DNA of 64,000 bases from Streptomyces griseicoloratus (GTDB lineage Bacteria > Actinomycetota > Actinomycetes > Streptomycetales > Streptomycetaceae): NCBI RefSeq assembly GCF_014534645.1, contig NZ_JACVQF010000025.1, positions 49,239 through 113,238 on the forward strand, in the 5' to 3' direction. Below the pieces are notes generated by a model. It ran no database searches. It saw only the letters and a list, made by a program, of their open reading frames with translations, and was not told the DNA's origin. This document shows positions 52,706 to 61,719 of the stretch, in pieces. The position numbers and the translations under genes are program-made. The first letter of the stretch is position 1. Each line of letters opens with the position of its first letter.

Positions 52706-52756
52706 ACGAATAAAGATTCGTGTTTCTTGGGCAGCAGATTACGAGTATTCATTCGT
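52706..52756. promoter_or_regulatory. Paired operators upstream of the SDR-LVIVD operon
   Basis: ACGAAT-AAAG-ATTCGT (52706-52721) is a perfect inverted repeat, and ACGAGT-ATTC-ATTCGT (52741-52756) is a second copy with one mismatch; their centres are 35 bases apart. This A/T-rich element stands out in the surrounding GC-rich DNA and is likely bound by a TetR- or similar repressor. Confidence 0.6.
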
Positions 52757-52782
52757 GTTTACAAGCGATGGTGTTCTGAGGC

Positions 52783-52810
52783 GGCCGCTCCGGCTTCCTC
52801 CGGAGCGGCC
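52783..52810. terminator. Terminator after the alkaline phosphatase gene
   Basis: Perfect 11-bp stem GGCCGCTCCGG (52783-52793) / CCGGAGCGGCC (52800-52810), six-base loop, 21 bases beyond the minus-strand stop at 52832. Confidence 0.75.
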
Positions 52811-52831
52811 CGTGCCATGTCCTGGGCCGCC

Positions 52832-54469
52832 CTAGGTGAGATCGCGCTCCGCGACCGTGAGCAGGCTCGTCCGCCCGTCGCGGCCCGTCCGCGCCCGCTC
52901 CAGGCGCAGCCGTGCCGAGCGCCCGCGCAGGGTCAGCGTCATGAGCTGGTTGCCGAACCACGGGCCGCCGGTCCTGCGCCAGGAGACCGCCGGACGCCCG
53001 TTGCGCCCGTGCCGGGTGAAGCGCCGCCCGAGGGCACGCGCCGGGGCGCTCCAGCCGAAGCGGAAGCCCAGGCGCATCGACAGGGGGACGGAGTTGTGGA
53101 CGGGGGAGCAGGTCAGCTGCGCCACCCGGGCGTCGGGCCCGCGTCCCTGCCAGGACGGCTCGGCCACGTAGGCGTGGTGCACGTCCCCCGACAGCACGCT
53201 CACCGTCGCGGGCGCCCCCGGGCCCGTACCCGCCTCGGCGATCAGTCCGGTCAGCTCGTCGAAGGAGGAGGGGAAGGCCGACCAGTGCTCCAGGTCGGCG
53301 GCGCGGCGCAGCCTCTCCCCGAGCCGGGCCCAGCGCTCGCCCCGCTCGCCCCGGCACAGGGCGGCGTTCCACGCCTCCACGTCGTGCACCAGGTGGGGCA
53401 GCAGCCAGGGCAGGGAGGAGCCGATGAGGAGGTGGTCGCAGGTGCCCGGCCCGTCCAGCGCCTGCTCGCGCAGCCATGCCGCCTCGCCCGGGTCGAGCAT
53501 CGCGCGGTGGTTTTCGTCGAGGACGCGGGCGGCGCGGGTGTCCACCATCAGCAGCCGTACGCGGCCGAAGTCGCGCCGGTAGCTCCAGCGGACGGAGGAG
53601 GGATCGGCGTCGGCCCGGGCGGCGAAGGCGCGCAGCGCGTCGGTGCCGTCGGCGGTCGCGCGCACGGCCGCGTAGAGCGGGTCGGCGTCCAGCTCGGCCG
53701 GGGAGAGGTTGCCCAGCTGCTGGTGCACCCAGTACGACATCAGTCCGCTCAGCACCCGCTCGCGCCACCAGTCGGTGGCCCGCATGTCGGCGAGCCAGGC
53801 GGCGGAGGTGTTCCAGTCGTCGATGACGTCGTGGTCGTCGAAGATCATGCAGCTGGGCACGGTGGACAGCAGCCAGCGCACCTCCGGGTCGAGCCACGAT
53901 TCGTAGTAGAGGTGGGTGTACTCCTCGTAGTCCGCGACCTGGTCGCCCGGCGGGTCGCCCAGATCGCGGCGGGCCGCGAGCCAGCGGCGGGTGGCCTCGG
54001 AGACCTCGTCGGCGTACACCTGGTCGCCGAGCAGCAGCAGCACGTCGGGCCGCTCGCCCCCGGGATCGGCCGCGATGCGGGCGGCCAGGGAGTCCAGCGC
54101 GTCCGGGCCCACCGGGTCCTTCCCGCCGGCCGGCGGAGCGGTCCAGCGGCAGGAGCCGAAGGCGACGCGCAGGCCGTCGTCGTCCTCGCCCGGCGTGCGG
54201 ATCACCGAGGGCGGGAAGCCGGAGCCGGCCTGCGGCCACACCGGGGTGCCGTCGAGGAACACCTCGTACTCCGTCGCCGTGCCGGGGGTGAGGCCGGTCA
54301 CCTGGACCAGGGCGTAGTGGTGCCCGGCGATCTGGAACGTGCGGGCCGTGCCGTGGGCGCCGTCCGCGCAGCGCACCTCGGCGGTGCACGGCCGGCTCGC
54401 CTCGACCCAGACGGTCGCGGACGAGCCGTCGGTGTATCTCAGCAGTGGCCCCAGGCGCAGTCCGGCCAT
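52832..54469 (-). CDS. Alkaline phosphatase D family metallophosphatase
   Basis: 545 residues, no signal peptide. N-terminal Ig-like domain (LRLGPLLRYTDGSSATVWVEAS, RTFQIAGHHYALVQVTGLTPGTATEYEVFLDG). PhoD-type core: LRVAFGSCRW, DVLLLLGDQVYADEVSE, MIFDDHDVIDDWNTSAAW (metal ligands), VLSGDVHHAYVAEP and the distal region. Such PhoD enzymes are usually exported; the lack of a signal here suggests a cytoplasmic paralogue or a missing start. ATG at 54469 has GGAGGAGGGG six bases upstream. The frame open back to 55258 is not supported. Confidence 0.92.
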   Translation of the reverse strand: MAGLRLGPLLRYTDGSSATVWVEASRPCTAEVRCADGAHGTARTFQIAGHHYALVQVTGLTPGTATEYEVFLDGTPVWPQAGSGFPPSVIRTPGEDDDGLRVAFGSCRWTAPPAGGKDPVGPDALDSLAARIAADPGGERPDVLLLLGDQVYADEVSEATRRWLAARRDLGDPPGDQVADYEEYTHLYYESWLDPEVRWLLSTVPSCMIFDDHDVIDDWNTSAAWLADMRATDWWRERVLSGLMSYWVHQQLGNLSPAELDADPLYAAVRATADGTDALRAFAARADADPSSVRWSYRRDFGRVRLLMVDTRAARVLDENHRAMLDPGEAAWLREQALDGPGTCDHLLIGSSLPWLLPHLVHDVEAWNAALCRGERGERWARLGERLRRAADLEHWSAFPSSFDELTGLIAEAGTGPGAPATVSVLSGDVHHAYVAEPSWQGRGPDARVAQLTCSPVHNSVPLSMRLGFRFGWSAPARALGRRFTRHGRNGRPAVSWRRTGGPWFGNQLMTLTLRGRSARLRLERARTGRDGRTSLLTVAERDLT

Positions 54470-54549
54470 GTGTTCCCCTCCTCCGTCGCCCCGTACGGTA
54501 CGGAACGACGGAGGCCGGCGGGGAGGTTCCGCGCCGATCGGCGGGGGAC

Positions 54550-55191
54550 TCAGCAGCTCGCGAGGTGGCTCTGCAGCGCGGACTTCTCGGCGGAGTCGAC
54601 GGACAGGCCGTAGTAGTACTTCACCTGCACCCAGGCGCGCACGTACGTGCAGCGGTAGGCGGTGCGCGAGGGCATCCAGGTGGCCGGGTCCTGGTCGCCC
54701 TTGGCCTGGTTGACGTTGTCGGTGACCGCGAGGAGCTGCGGGCGGGTCAGGTCGTTGGCGAAGGCCTGGCGGCGGGAGGTGGTCCAGCTGTCGGCGCCGG
54801 AGTCCCAGGCCTCGGCGAGCGGGACGAGGTGGTCGATGTCGACGTCGGAGGCGGCGGACCAGGTGGCGCCGTCGTAGGGGGAGTACCAGCTGCCGCTGGT
54901 CGCGGCGCAGGAGGAGTCGGTGACGACGTTCGAGCCGTCGCGCTTGAGGACCGTCTCGCGGGTGTTGCAGGTGCCGCTGACGGTGATCCAGTGCGGGAAC
55001 AGGTCGCGGTTGTAGCCGGTGCGGTCCTCGCTCGCCACGGTGAGGGAGGCGAGGTAGCTGCGGGCGGTGGTGGCGCTGACCGGGGTGGGGAGGGCGGCGG
55101 AGGCGGACGGGCCGTTGACGAGGCCGAGGGACGCCATGAGCCCGGTAAAGGCGGCCAGGAGACCGAGTCGACGCGCGTAGAATTTGGACAT
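54550..55191 (-). CDS. Secreted HNH-type endonuclease family protein (GmrSD C-terminal/DUF1524-like)
   Basis: 213 residues. Signal peptide RRLGLLAAFTGLMASLGLVNGPSASA, mature part starts about residue 33. DVDIDHLVPLAEAWDSGADSWTTSRRQAFANDLTRPQLLAVTDNVNQAKGDQDPATWMP contains the DxDHxxPL metal motif of secreted HNH nucleases, and conserved Cys pairs (GTCNTRETV ... SSCAATS; YRCTYV ... LASC). Secreted DNase, possibly for nutrient scavenging or competition. ATG at 55191 with GGGAG nine bases upstream. Confidence 0.92.
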   Translation of the reverse strand: MSKFYARRLGLLAAFTGLMASLGLVNGPSASAALPTPVSATTARSYLASLTVASEDRTGYNRDLFPHWITVSGTCNTRETVLKRDGSNVVTDSSCAATSGSWYSPYDGATWSAASDVDIDHLVPLAEAWDSGADSWTTSRRQAFANDLTRPQLLAVTDNVNQAKGDQDPATWMPSRTAYRCTYVRAWVQVKYYYGLSVDSAEKSALQSHLASC

Positions 55192-55391
55192 GCGAACGAA
55201 CTCCCTTGTGGTGTGGGGGTGTTGGGGTGCGAGCGAGGGAATGCTCGCCATGCCGCATGGCGCACAGATGTGCGGCTGGTAAGAAGTTAGTGACGTGTGC
55301 ATGGCACGTCTATGGGTGCGGCAGGACTTCCGGGGGCGTGATGTGACGTTCGTCCCTCGAAGGCCGCTCCGGCGCTCGCGTAGTATGGACG

Positions 55392-55560
55392 GCGCAGAAG
55401 GGGAGTAGCTCTTCGCCGGACCGTCGACATACTGCTCAGCTCGTCTGAGCCGGCGCCCGGAGGCGGACCTCGTGGGACGGGGTCGGCCAGCGAGACCTTC
55501 GGCAAGCAGTGCATGCCCGCGCCGTACGGCGGGGGCGATCCGTGTGCTGCCGTGCCGAGG
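55392..55560 (+). ncRNA. yybP-ykoY (manganese) riboswitch aptamer
   Basis: The leader of the GDT1 gene carries the yybP-ykoY signature: AAGGGGAGTAGCTC from 55398, ACCGTCGACATACTG at 55420-55434, CCCGGAGGCG in the middle, and GCGAGACCTTCGGC at 55490-55503. The -10 box TAGTAT is at 55381-55386. This class binds Mn2+ and raises expression of Mn exporters, and the downstream protein is a GDT1/UPF0016 transporter, exactly the expected partner. 3' end and expression platform are uncertain. The remaining bases up to 55618 hold no gene. Confidence 0.85.
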
Positions 55561-55618
55561 TGTCTTGCGTGCAGGACCAGCACTCTCGGCGGGGCGGCCC
55601 CGACCGATTGAGGACCCC

Positions 55619-56200
55619 TTGATCAGTTTGACCGTGACGGCGCTCGTCTTCGGCGTCGTCTTCCTCGCCGAACTGCCGGACAAGACCGCGCTCGCCGGCC
55701 TCGTCCTCGGCACCCGCTACCGCGCCTCGTACGTCTTCGCCGGTGTCGCCGCCGCGTTCGCGCTGCACGTCGCGCTCGCCGTCGCGGCCGGCAGCGTGCT
55801 CACCCTGCTGCCGCAGCAGATCGTGCACGCGCTGACGGGTGTGCTGTTCCTGGGCGGCGCCGCGATGCTGCTGCTGAAGAAGGACGAGGACGAGGAGGAG
55901 ATCCGCAAGCCGGAGAACCAGTCCTTCTGGAAGGTCAGCGGAGCGGGCTTCATGCTCATCCTGGTCGCCGAGTTCGGCGACCTGACCCAGATCATGACGG
56001 CGAACCTCGCGGCCCGTTACGACGACCCGCTCTCCGTCGGCCTGGGTGCGGTCCTCGCCCTGTGGGCGGTGGCCGGACTCGGCATCGTCGGCGGAAAGGC
56101 CCTGATGAAGCGGGTTCCGCTGAGTCTGATCACCAAGGTCGCGGCGCTGCTGATGCTCGGGCTCGGCGTATGGAGCCTGTGGGAGGCCGTGGCCGGGTGA
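55619..56200 (+). CDS. TMEM165/GDT1 (UPF0016) family manganese/calcium transporter
   Basis: 193 residues with about six membrane segments in two halves. The two conserved metal motifs are FLAELPDKTALAGLVLGTRY in the first half and LVAEFGDLTQIMTANLAARY in the second. A charged loop KKDEDEEEIRKPENQ separates the halves. The family exports Mn2+ or Ca2+ from the cytoplasm. The start is TTG at 55619 with GAGGA four bases upstream; the longer frame to 55472 runs into the riboswitch. The Mn riboswitch in its leader makes Mn2+ the most likely substrate. Confidence 0.9.
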   Translation: MISLTVTALVFGVVFLAELPDKTALAGLVLGTRYRASYVFAGVAAAFALHVALAVAAGSVLTLLPQQIVHALTGVLFLGGAAMLLLKKDEDEEEIRKPENQSFWKVSGAGFMLILVAEFGDLTQIMTANLAARYDDPLSVGLGAVLALWAVAGLGIVGGKALMKRVPLSLITKVAALLMLGLGVWSLWEAVAG

Positions 56201-56207
56201 ACCGGGA

Positions 56208-56311
56208 GGTGAGCGTGGTCGGGGCGGGCCGGCGGCCGGGTGGTGAGTGCGGTCGGGGCGGGCCGGTGGACCCGGTGGTGAGCGCGGTCGGGGCGGGCCG
56301 GTGGACCCGGT
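56208..56311. repeat. Three-copy 35-bp tandem repeat downstream of the GDT1 gene
   Basis: Three units, 56208-56241 (34 bases), 56242-56276 and 56277-56311 (35 each), each starting GGTGAGYGYGGTCGGGGCGG and ending near GGTGGACCCGGT. Non-coding, in the 274-base gap between the GDT1 and HAD genes. The last two units are nearly identical. Confidence 0.85.
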
Positions 56312-56474
56312 GGTGGGCGGGTGATCGGCCGAGCCGGTGGCGCGACGCCCGCCGCGTTTTGTACCGTGGAGGAACAAAGTGGCTCCCGCCCGCTTTCCCT
56401 GACCGGCGGGCGGGGCCGCCTTGTATCCGGGGACACACCCCTGCGCCCCCCGCCCCGCGCCTTGGAGTCTGCCG

Positions 56475-57137
56475 ATGACGGCCACCACCACCGTTCTCCC
56501 CGCCCGTGCCCTGCTGCTGGACATGGACGGCACCCTCGTCAACTCCGACGCCGCCGTCGAGCGCGTCTGGCGGCGCTGGGCCGACCGGCACGGCCTGGAC
56601 GGCGACGAGGTCATGAAGGTCGTCCACGGCCGCCAGGGCTACGCCTCGATGGCACTGCTGCTGCCCGACCGGCCCATGGAGCAGAACCACGCCGACAACG
56701 CGCGCATGCTCGCCGAGGAGACCGCCGACACCGACGGCGTCGTCGCCATCCCCGGGGCGCCGGAGTTCCTCGCCTCGCTGCGCGGCCTGCCGCACGCCCT
56801 CGTGACCTCCGCCGACGTCGCGCTGTCCACCGCCCGGATGGCCGCCGCCGGGCTGGAGCTGCCGGACGTCCGGGTCACCGCCGAGTCCGTCGGCGCCAGC
56901 AAGCCCGACCCCGAGGGCTTCCTCAAGGGCGCCGCCGAACTGGGCATCGCCCCCGCCGACTGCATCGCCTTCGAGGACTCCGGCGCCGGCATCACGGCCG
57001 CACGCGCCGCCGGGATGCGGGTCGTCGGGGTCGGCCCGCGGGCCGGCGTCCACCGGCCCGACGCGCTCGTCCGGGACCTGACCCAGGTGCGCGTCGAGCC
57101 CGTCGCCGATGGCACGCTCCGGCTGCACGTCGGCTGA
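56475..57137 (+). CDS. HAD-IA family sugar-phosphatase-like hydrolase
   Basis: 220 residues. Motif I ALLLDMDGTLVNSDAAVERVW (DxD); cap domain residues about 25-95 (YASMALLLPDRPMEQNH); motif II HALVTSADV; motif III Lys in SVGASKPDPEGFLKGA; motif IV CIAFEDSGAGITAARAAG. This is the beta-phosphoglucomutase/GPP-like phosphatase group acting on small sugar phosphates. ATG at 56475 with TTGGAG eight bases upstream. Stands alone after the repeat array. Confidence 0.93.
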   Translation: MTATTTVLPARALLLDMDGTLVNSDAAVERVWRRWADRHGLDGDEVMKVVHGRQGYASMALLLPDRPMEQNHADNARMLAEETADTDGVVAIPGAPEFLASLRGLPHALVTSADVALSTARMAAAGLELPDVRVTAESVGASKPDPEGFLKGAAELGIAPADCIAFEDSGAGITAARAAGMRVVGVGPRAGVHRPDALVRDLTQVRVEPVADGTLRLHVG

Positions 57138-57163
57138 CCGCCGGGCCGGCCCCGGGCCGGCCG

Positions 57164-58252
57164 TCAGGGCTCCCTGGTCTCCGTCTCCAGCATCCGCCGG
57201 GTGTCCGGCCCGTACACGCCGAGTTCGTCGGAGCGGATGCCGCGCGCCCACTGGTAGGTGCGGACGGCGTCCTCGACCTGGCGGTTGTAGACACCGTTGG
57301 CGTCACCCGTGTAGAGGTACAGCTGCTGGAGCCGCTGCTGGAGCTCGGTGACCTCGGGGCCCCGGTCGCCCCTGCGCAGCCCGCCCCCGCCGCCGCCCTG
57401 GTCGTGGTCGTGGTCGTCGTCCCGGGACTCCGTGGCCGTGTCACCGGCGGGCGTGCTCGACGCGCTCGGCGTCGGCTCCGCCGGGCGCGAGGACGTCCGG
57501 GTCGGCGAGGCGCTCGACGCCGACGGGGACGGTGAGGGCGACGGGCTCGCACTGGCGGACGCGGAAACCGACGCGGACGGCGAGGCGGACGCCGGGCGGG
57601 TGGCGGTGGTGCTCGGCGCCGGGGACTGCGACGCGGCGCCGGTCGACGGGTCCGGAACGCTCGCCCGGACCTCGTCCGGCAGGGCCCCGTCCCGCGACGG
57701 CGCCTCGTAGGAGAACAGGCCGCTCGCATAACCGGCCGCCCCCAGCACCATGACGACCGCCCCGGCGACGCCGAGCAGCATCCCCCGGCGCCGCCCGCGC
57801 GGCTCGGGCCCCGCGGGCGTGTCGTCCGGGCCGGACCCGGCGGGCGCCGCCGCGGTCTCGAACAGGCGCAGGTCGTGGTCGCTGGGCGCACCGGCCGGGG
57901 GCGCCAGGGGCGTGGGCAGCACGGAGGTCGCCTCCGTGCCCGCCTCCGTGCCGGCCGGACGGTCGCCGACGGCACGCAGGGACATGGTGGCGTCCGGATC
58001 CTGCGCCGCCGACGGCGTCGGGGCGGACGCGGGGCCCGCGCCCTCGCCGGACCCGTCCAGCTCCACGTACGGCCTGATCCGCAGCGGGTCGAAGTCCTCG
58101 GCCGCGGCCGCCTGTGCCGTACGCGCGTCGCGCAGGGCGTCGGACGCCCGCGGACCGCAGGCGCAGGACGGGGTGTTGTCCGGCCGCCGGGGCGCCCCGC
58201 ACTCCGGGCACGGATGACCCGGGGCCTCCTGCGACCCGTTCCGCTGTTCCAC
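57164..58252 (-). CDS. Membrane protein with zinc ribbon and peptidoglycan-binding domain
   Basis: 362 residues. N-terminal zinc ribbon HPCPECGAPRRPDNTPSCACG (two Cys pairs), an acidic linker, basic patch RGRRRG and membrane segment MLLGVAGAVVMVLGAAGYASGLF (about residues 180-202), a long Ser/Pro/Ala linker, then a PG_binding_1 domain at the end: LRRGDRGPEVTELQQRLQQLYLYTGDANGVYNRQVEDAVRTYQWARGI. So the zinc ribbon is inside and the wall-binding domain outside. GTG at 58252 with GGGAGG nine bases upstream. Confidence 0.9.
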   Translation of the reverse strand: MEQRNGSQEAPGHPCPECGAPRRPDNTPSCACGPRASDALRDARTAQAAAAEDFDPLRIRPYVELDGSGEGAGPASAPTPSAAQDPDATMSLRAVGDRPAGTEAGTEATSVLPTPLAPPAGAPSDHDLRLFETAAAPAGSGPDDTPAGPEPRGRRRGMLLGVAGAVVMVLGAAGYASGLFSYEAPSRDGALPDEVRASVPDPSTGAASQSPAPSTTATRPASASPSASVSASASASPSPSPSPSASSASPTRTSSRPAEPTPSASSTPAGDTATESRDDDHDHDQGGGGGGLRRGDRGPEVTELQQRLQQLYLYTGDANGVYNRQVEDAVRTYQWARGIRSDELGVYGPDTRRMLETETREP

Positions 58253-58424
58253 GCGTTCGTCCCTCCCCTCGCGACTCCCCTCGCGAACTTCAGAGATTAT
58301 GCAGATCTTCTCCACACTTGCGCGCGCTTGCCCCCGGAACACCGGCTTCCAGCAGGACTGAACAGGCCATAACCGGTCACACCAACCAGGATGGAACGTG
58401 TGACGACAGCCGTGGGAGGTCTCG

Positions 58425-60473
58425 ATGGCCCCAGATGTACGCGAAGCGTCGGACGCGGTGCGGCCCGCAGCCCCGGAGCACGTCCCCGGCGGTGTCATGG
58501 TCTCGATCGGGGCCCTGCTCCTCGGCATGCTGCTCGCGGCCCTCGACCAGACCATCGTGTCGACGGCGCTGCCCACCATCGTCAGCGATCTGGGCGGCCT
58601 GGAGCACCTGTCCTGGGTGGTCACCGCGTACCTGCTGGCCGCGACCGCCGCGACGCCGCTGTGGGGCAAGCTCGGCGACCAGTACGGGCGCAAGAAGCTG
58701 TTCCAGGGCGCGATCGCGATCTTCCTGGTCGGCTCCGCGCTGTGCGGCCTGGCACAGAGCATGCCCGAGCTGATCGCCTTCCGCGCGCTGCAGGGACTGG
58801 GCGGCGGCGGCCTGATGGTGCTGTCGACGGCGATCGTCGGCGACCTGGTCCCACCCCGTGAACGCGGCCGCTACCAGGGACTGTTCGGCGCGGTCTTCGG
58901 CGCGACCAGCGTGCTCGGACCCCTGCTCGGCGGCGTGTTCACCGACCATCTGAGCTGGCGCTGGGTCTTCTACATCAACCTGCCCCTCGGCGTCGTCGCG
59001 CTCGCCGTGATCGCGGCCGTCCTGCACATCCCGCACCGTGCCACCCGGCACGTCATCGACTACCTCGGCACCCTGCTGATCGCGTCCGTCGCCACCTGTC
59101 TGGTGCTGGTCGCCTCGCTCGGCGGGACGACCTGGGCCTGGGGCTCTCCGCAGATCATCGGCCTGGCCGTCCTGGGCGTCGTGCTGGCCGTCGCGTTCGT
59201 GGCCGTCGAACGCCGGGCCGCCGAACCCGTCATCCCGCTGAAGCTGTTCCGCGTCCGCACCTTCACCCTCTCCGCGGTCATCAGCCTCGTCGTCGGCTTC
59301 GCCATGTTCGGCGCGCTGACCTACCTGCCCACCTTCCTGCAGGTGGTGCAGGGCGTCAGCCCGACCATGTCCGGTGTGCACATGCTGCCGATGGTGATCG
59401 GCGTACTGCTGTCCTCCACCGTCTCCGGGCAGATCGTCAGCCGCACCGGCCGCTGGAAGGTGTTCCCGGTCGCCGGCACCGCCGTCACCACCCTCGGCCT
59501 GCTCCTGCTCCACCAGCTCGACGAGAACAGCCCGACCGCCGAGACCAGCGCCTTCTTCTTCGTCTTCGGCCTCGGACTCGGACTGGTGATGCAGGTCCTC
59601 GTCCTCATCGTGCAGAACGCCGTGCCGTACGAGGACCTGGGCGTCGCCACCTCCGGCGCCACGTTCTTCCGCTCCATCGGCGCGGCCTTCGGCGTCGCCG
59701 TCTTCGGCGCCGTCTTCGCGAACCGGCTCGGCGGCCTGCTCGCCGACGCCTTCCGGGGCGTCCCGCTGCCGCCCGGTGTCTCCGTGGACACGCTGGCGTC
59801 CGACCCGCGCGGCATCGCCGCCCTGCCGCCCGGGCTGCGCCCGGAGGCCCTGCACGCCTACGCCACCGCCATCACGGACGTCTTCCTGTACGCCGCCCCC
59901 GTCGCCCTGCTCGGCTTCGTACTGGCCTGGTTCCTCAAGGAGGACCGGCTGCGCGGCTCGGTCACCGCGCCCGACGGCGCCGAGACGTTCGCCAGTAACC
60001 CGGTGGAGCGGTCCAGCCACGACGAGGTGTGCCGCGCGCTGTCGGTCCTCGGCACCCGCGAGGGCCGCCGGGAGATCTACCGGACGATCACCGAACGGGC
60101 GGGCTACGACCTCCAGCCCGCGACGAGCTGGCTGCTGCTGCGGATCAGGAAGTACGGCCGGGTGGAGCCGGCCGTCCTCGCCGACCGCAGCCCGGTCCCG
60201 CTGACCGTCGTCATGGAGGCCGCCCGCCAGGCGGAGATCCGGCACCTGGCCGTCCGTGAGGGCCTCGACCTCGTCCTGACCGACCACGGACGCGAGGCGG
60301 CCGAGCGGCTGGCGGCGGCCCGGGAGGACTCCCTGGCCCGGCTCCTCGGGGACTGGTGGGGGCCGGACCGCCCGACCGACCTGGAGCAGCTGGTGAAGGA
60401 GCTGACCGGCGAGCTGTGCGGTTCGGAGCGGGAGCGCCCGCACGACGAACGGGCGGTGACGCGGGTCAGCTGA
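58425..60473 (+). CDS. DHA2 MFS exporter fused to a C-terminal MarR-like domain
   Basis: 682 residues, about 150 longer than usual. Residues 1-510: 14-segment EmrB/QacA exporter with [50 protein letters not shown] (motif A), [33 protein letters not shown] and [33 protein letters not shown] (motif C). Residues about 540-675 read as a MarR fold: [39 protein letters not shown], then [33 protein letters not shown] at 58425 with GGGAGG five bases upstream. A transporter that may sense its own drug in the cytoplasm. Confidence 0.93.
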   Translation: MAPDVREASDAVRPAAPEHVPGGVMVSIGALLLGMLLAALDQTIVSTALPTIVSDLGGLEHLSWVVTAYLLAATAATPLWGKLGDQYGRKKLFQGAIAIFLVGSALCGLAQSMPELIAFRALQGLGGGGLMVLSTAIVGDLVPPRERGRYQGLFGAVFGATSVLGPLLGGVFTDHLSWRWVFYINLPLGVVALAVIAAVLHIPHRATRHVIDYLGTLLIASVATCLVLVASLGGTTWAWGSPQIIGLAVLGVVLAVAFVAVERRAAEPVIPLKLFRVRTFTLSAVISLVVGFAMFGALTYLPTFLQVVQGVSPTMSGVHMLPMVIGVLLSSTVSGQIVSRTGRWKVFPVAGTAVTTLGLLLLHQLDENSPTAETSAFFFVFGLGLGLVMQVLVLIVQNAVPYEDLGVATSGATFFRSIGAAFGVAVFGAVFANRLGGLLADAFRGVPLPPGVSVDTLASDPRGIAALPPGLRPEALHAYATAITDVFLYAAPVALLGFVLAWFLKEDRLRGSVTAPDGAETFASNPVERSSHDEVCRALSVLGTREGRREIYRTITERAGYDLQPATSWLLLRIRKYGRVEPAVLADRSPVPLTVVMEAARQAEIRHLAVREGLDLVLTDHGREAAERLAAAREDSLARLLGDWWGPDRPTDLEQLVKELTGELCGSERERPHDERAVTRVS

Positions 60474-60957
60474 GCCGCTTGCCGAACCAGTGCTCGGCGT
60501 ACGGTCCGGTGTTGTACGGCTCGGTCTCCTCGTAGCCGAGGCGCGCGTACAGGGCGCGGGCCTCGACGAGGTCGCCGCGGGTGTCCAGCACCATCCGCCC
60601 GGCCCCGAGCTCCCGTGCCGCCTCCTCGGCCGCCCGCACCAGCAGCGCGGCACCGCCCCGGCCGCGCATCTCCCGGTGCAGGAAGACCCGGGTCAGCTCG
60701 GCCGTGGAGTCGTCCAGCAGCCGTACGCCCGCGGTGCCGGCCGGCTCGCCGCCGTACCGTGCGACCAGCAGCCGGCCCCGGGGCGGGGCGAGGTGGGCGC
60801 CCGGCTGAGCGGCGATCTCCCGCTCCAGTTCCTCCGGGTCGGTCGGCCGCCCCTCGTGCAGCAGGTACCAGCGGTCGCTGACCTCCGTGTAGTACGCCCG
60901 CCACAGGGCGGCGGCGACGGGGGAGTCGTACGGTTCCGCAGCGATGGTCCAGGTCAT
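60466..60957 (-). CDS. GNAT family N-acetyltransferase
   Basis: 163 residues. GNAT core: [56 protein letters not shown] (acetyl-CoA loop MRGRGGA), then [29 protein letters not shown]. Similar to small-molecule/antibiotic acetyltransferases; substrate unknown. ATG at 60957 follows GACAAT by seven bases (minus strand), a likely leaderless start. Its 3' end overlaps the MFS-MarR stop by eight bases. Confidence 0.92.
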   Translation of the reverse strand: MTWTIAAEPYDSPVAAALWRAYYTEVSDRWYLLHEGRPTDPEELEREIAAQPGAHLAPPRGRLLVARYGGEPAGTAGVRLLDDSTAELTRVFLHREMRGRGGAALLVRAAEEAARELGAGRMVLDTRGDLVEARALYARLGYEETEPYNTGPYAEHWFGKRLS

Positions 60958-61069
60958 GACAGGCATTGTCGGTAACGGCCCGTTTGACGGGGACTTCGGG
61001 GGTACTCGAACCGTGAACCGGCCCGACGGGAAGGCCGGTTGCGCCGATTACCGGAAATGAAGGCACCCA

Positions 61070-61714
61070 ATGTCCACTGGCCTGATCATCGCTCTGATCG
61101 TGATCGTGGCGCTCCTGCTGGTCGTCGCGGCCGTCCTCGCCCTGCGTGCCCGTGGCACGCGGCACGGCGGAAACCTGAAGCGGCGCTTCGGGCCCGAGTA
61201 CGACCGGGCCGTCGCCCGGCACGACGGCGACACCAAGGCCGCCGAGCGCGAGCTCGCCCAGCGCGTGGAGCGGCACGGATCACTGCACGAGAGGCCGCTG
61301 GAACCGGCCGAGCGCGAGCGGTTCGAGGCACGCTGGACCGCCGCCCAGGAACGCTTCGTCGACTCCCCGCGGGAGGCGGTCAGCGAGGCGGACCGGCTGC
61401 TCGCCGAGCTGGCCGGCGCCCGGGGCTTCCCCGACGGAGGGCGGTACGAGGAGCAGCTCGACGCGCTGTCCGTGCACCACGCCCGCCACGTCGACGGCTA
61501 CCGGCGCGTGCACCGCGCGGCGCACACGGACGGGGGTCAGGGCGCAGGCGCGGGCACGGAGGAGATGCGCGAGTCCATGGTCGAGGCCCGCGCCCTGTTC
61601 GAGGACCTGGTACGTCCGCCCCGGCACGAGCGCGGCGCGGACGGCGGCGGCCGGGCACCGGCCAGGGGTCACCACCCGTGGTCGTTCGGCAAGCGGCAGC
61701 CGAAGGAGGGCTGA
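61070..61714 (+). CDS. Membrane-anchored conserved protein with FVDxPRxAVxEAD motif
   Basis: 214 residues. N-terminal membrane anchor STGLIIALIVIVALLLVVAAVLALRARG, then KRRFGPEYDRAVARHDGDTKAAERELAQRVERHGSL and the motif RWTAAQERFVDSPREAVSEADRLLAELAGARG. The rest is helical and His-rich, ending WSFGKRQPKEG. Function unknown. The motif recurs in the next gene, so the pair arose by duplication. ATG at 61070 with GAAGG six bases upstream. Confidence 0.88.
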   Translation: MSTGLIIALIVIVALLLVVAAVLALRARGTRHGGNLKRRFGPEYDRAVARHDGDTKAAERELAQRVERHGSLHERPLEPAERERFEARWTAAQERFVDSPREAVSEADRLLAELAGARGFPDGGRYEEQLDALSVHHARHVDGYRRVHRAAHTDGGQGAGAGTEEMRESMVEARALFEDLVRPPRHERGADGGGRAPARGHHPWSFGKRQPKEG

Positions 61715-61719
61715 GGCAC

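Noticed and set aside
54470-55258. N-terminal extension of the PhoD-like frame to 808 residues
   Set aside because: The extra part is the frame-shifted shadow of the HNH nuclease gene; a strong ribosome site lies before 54469.
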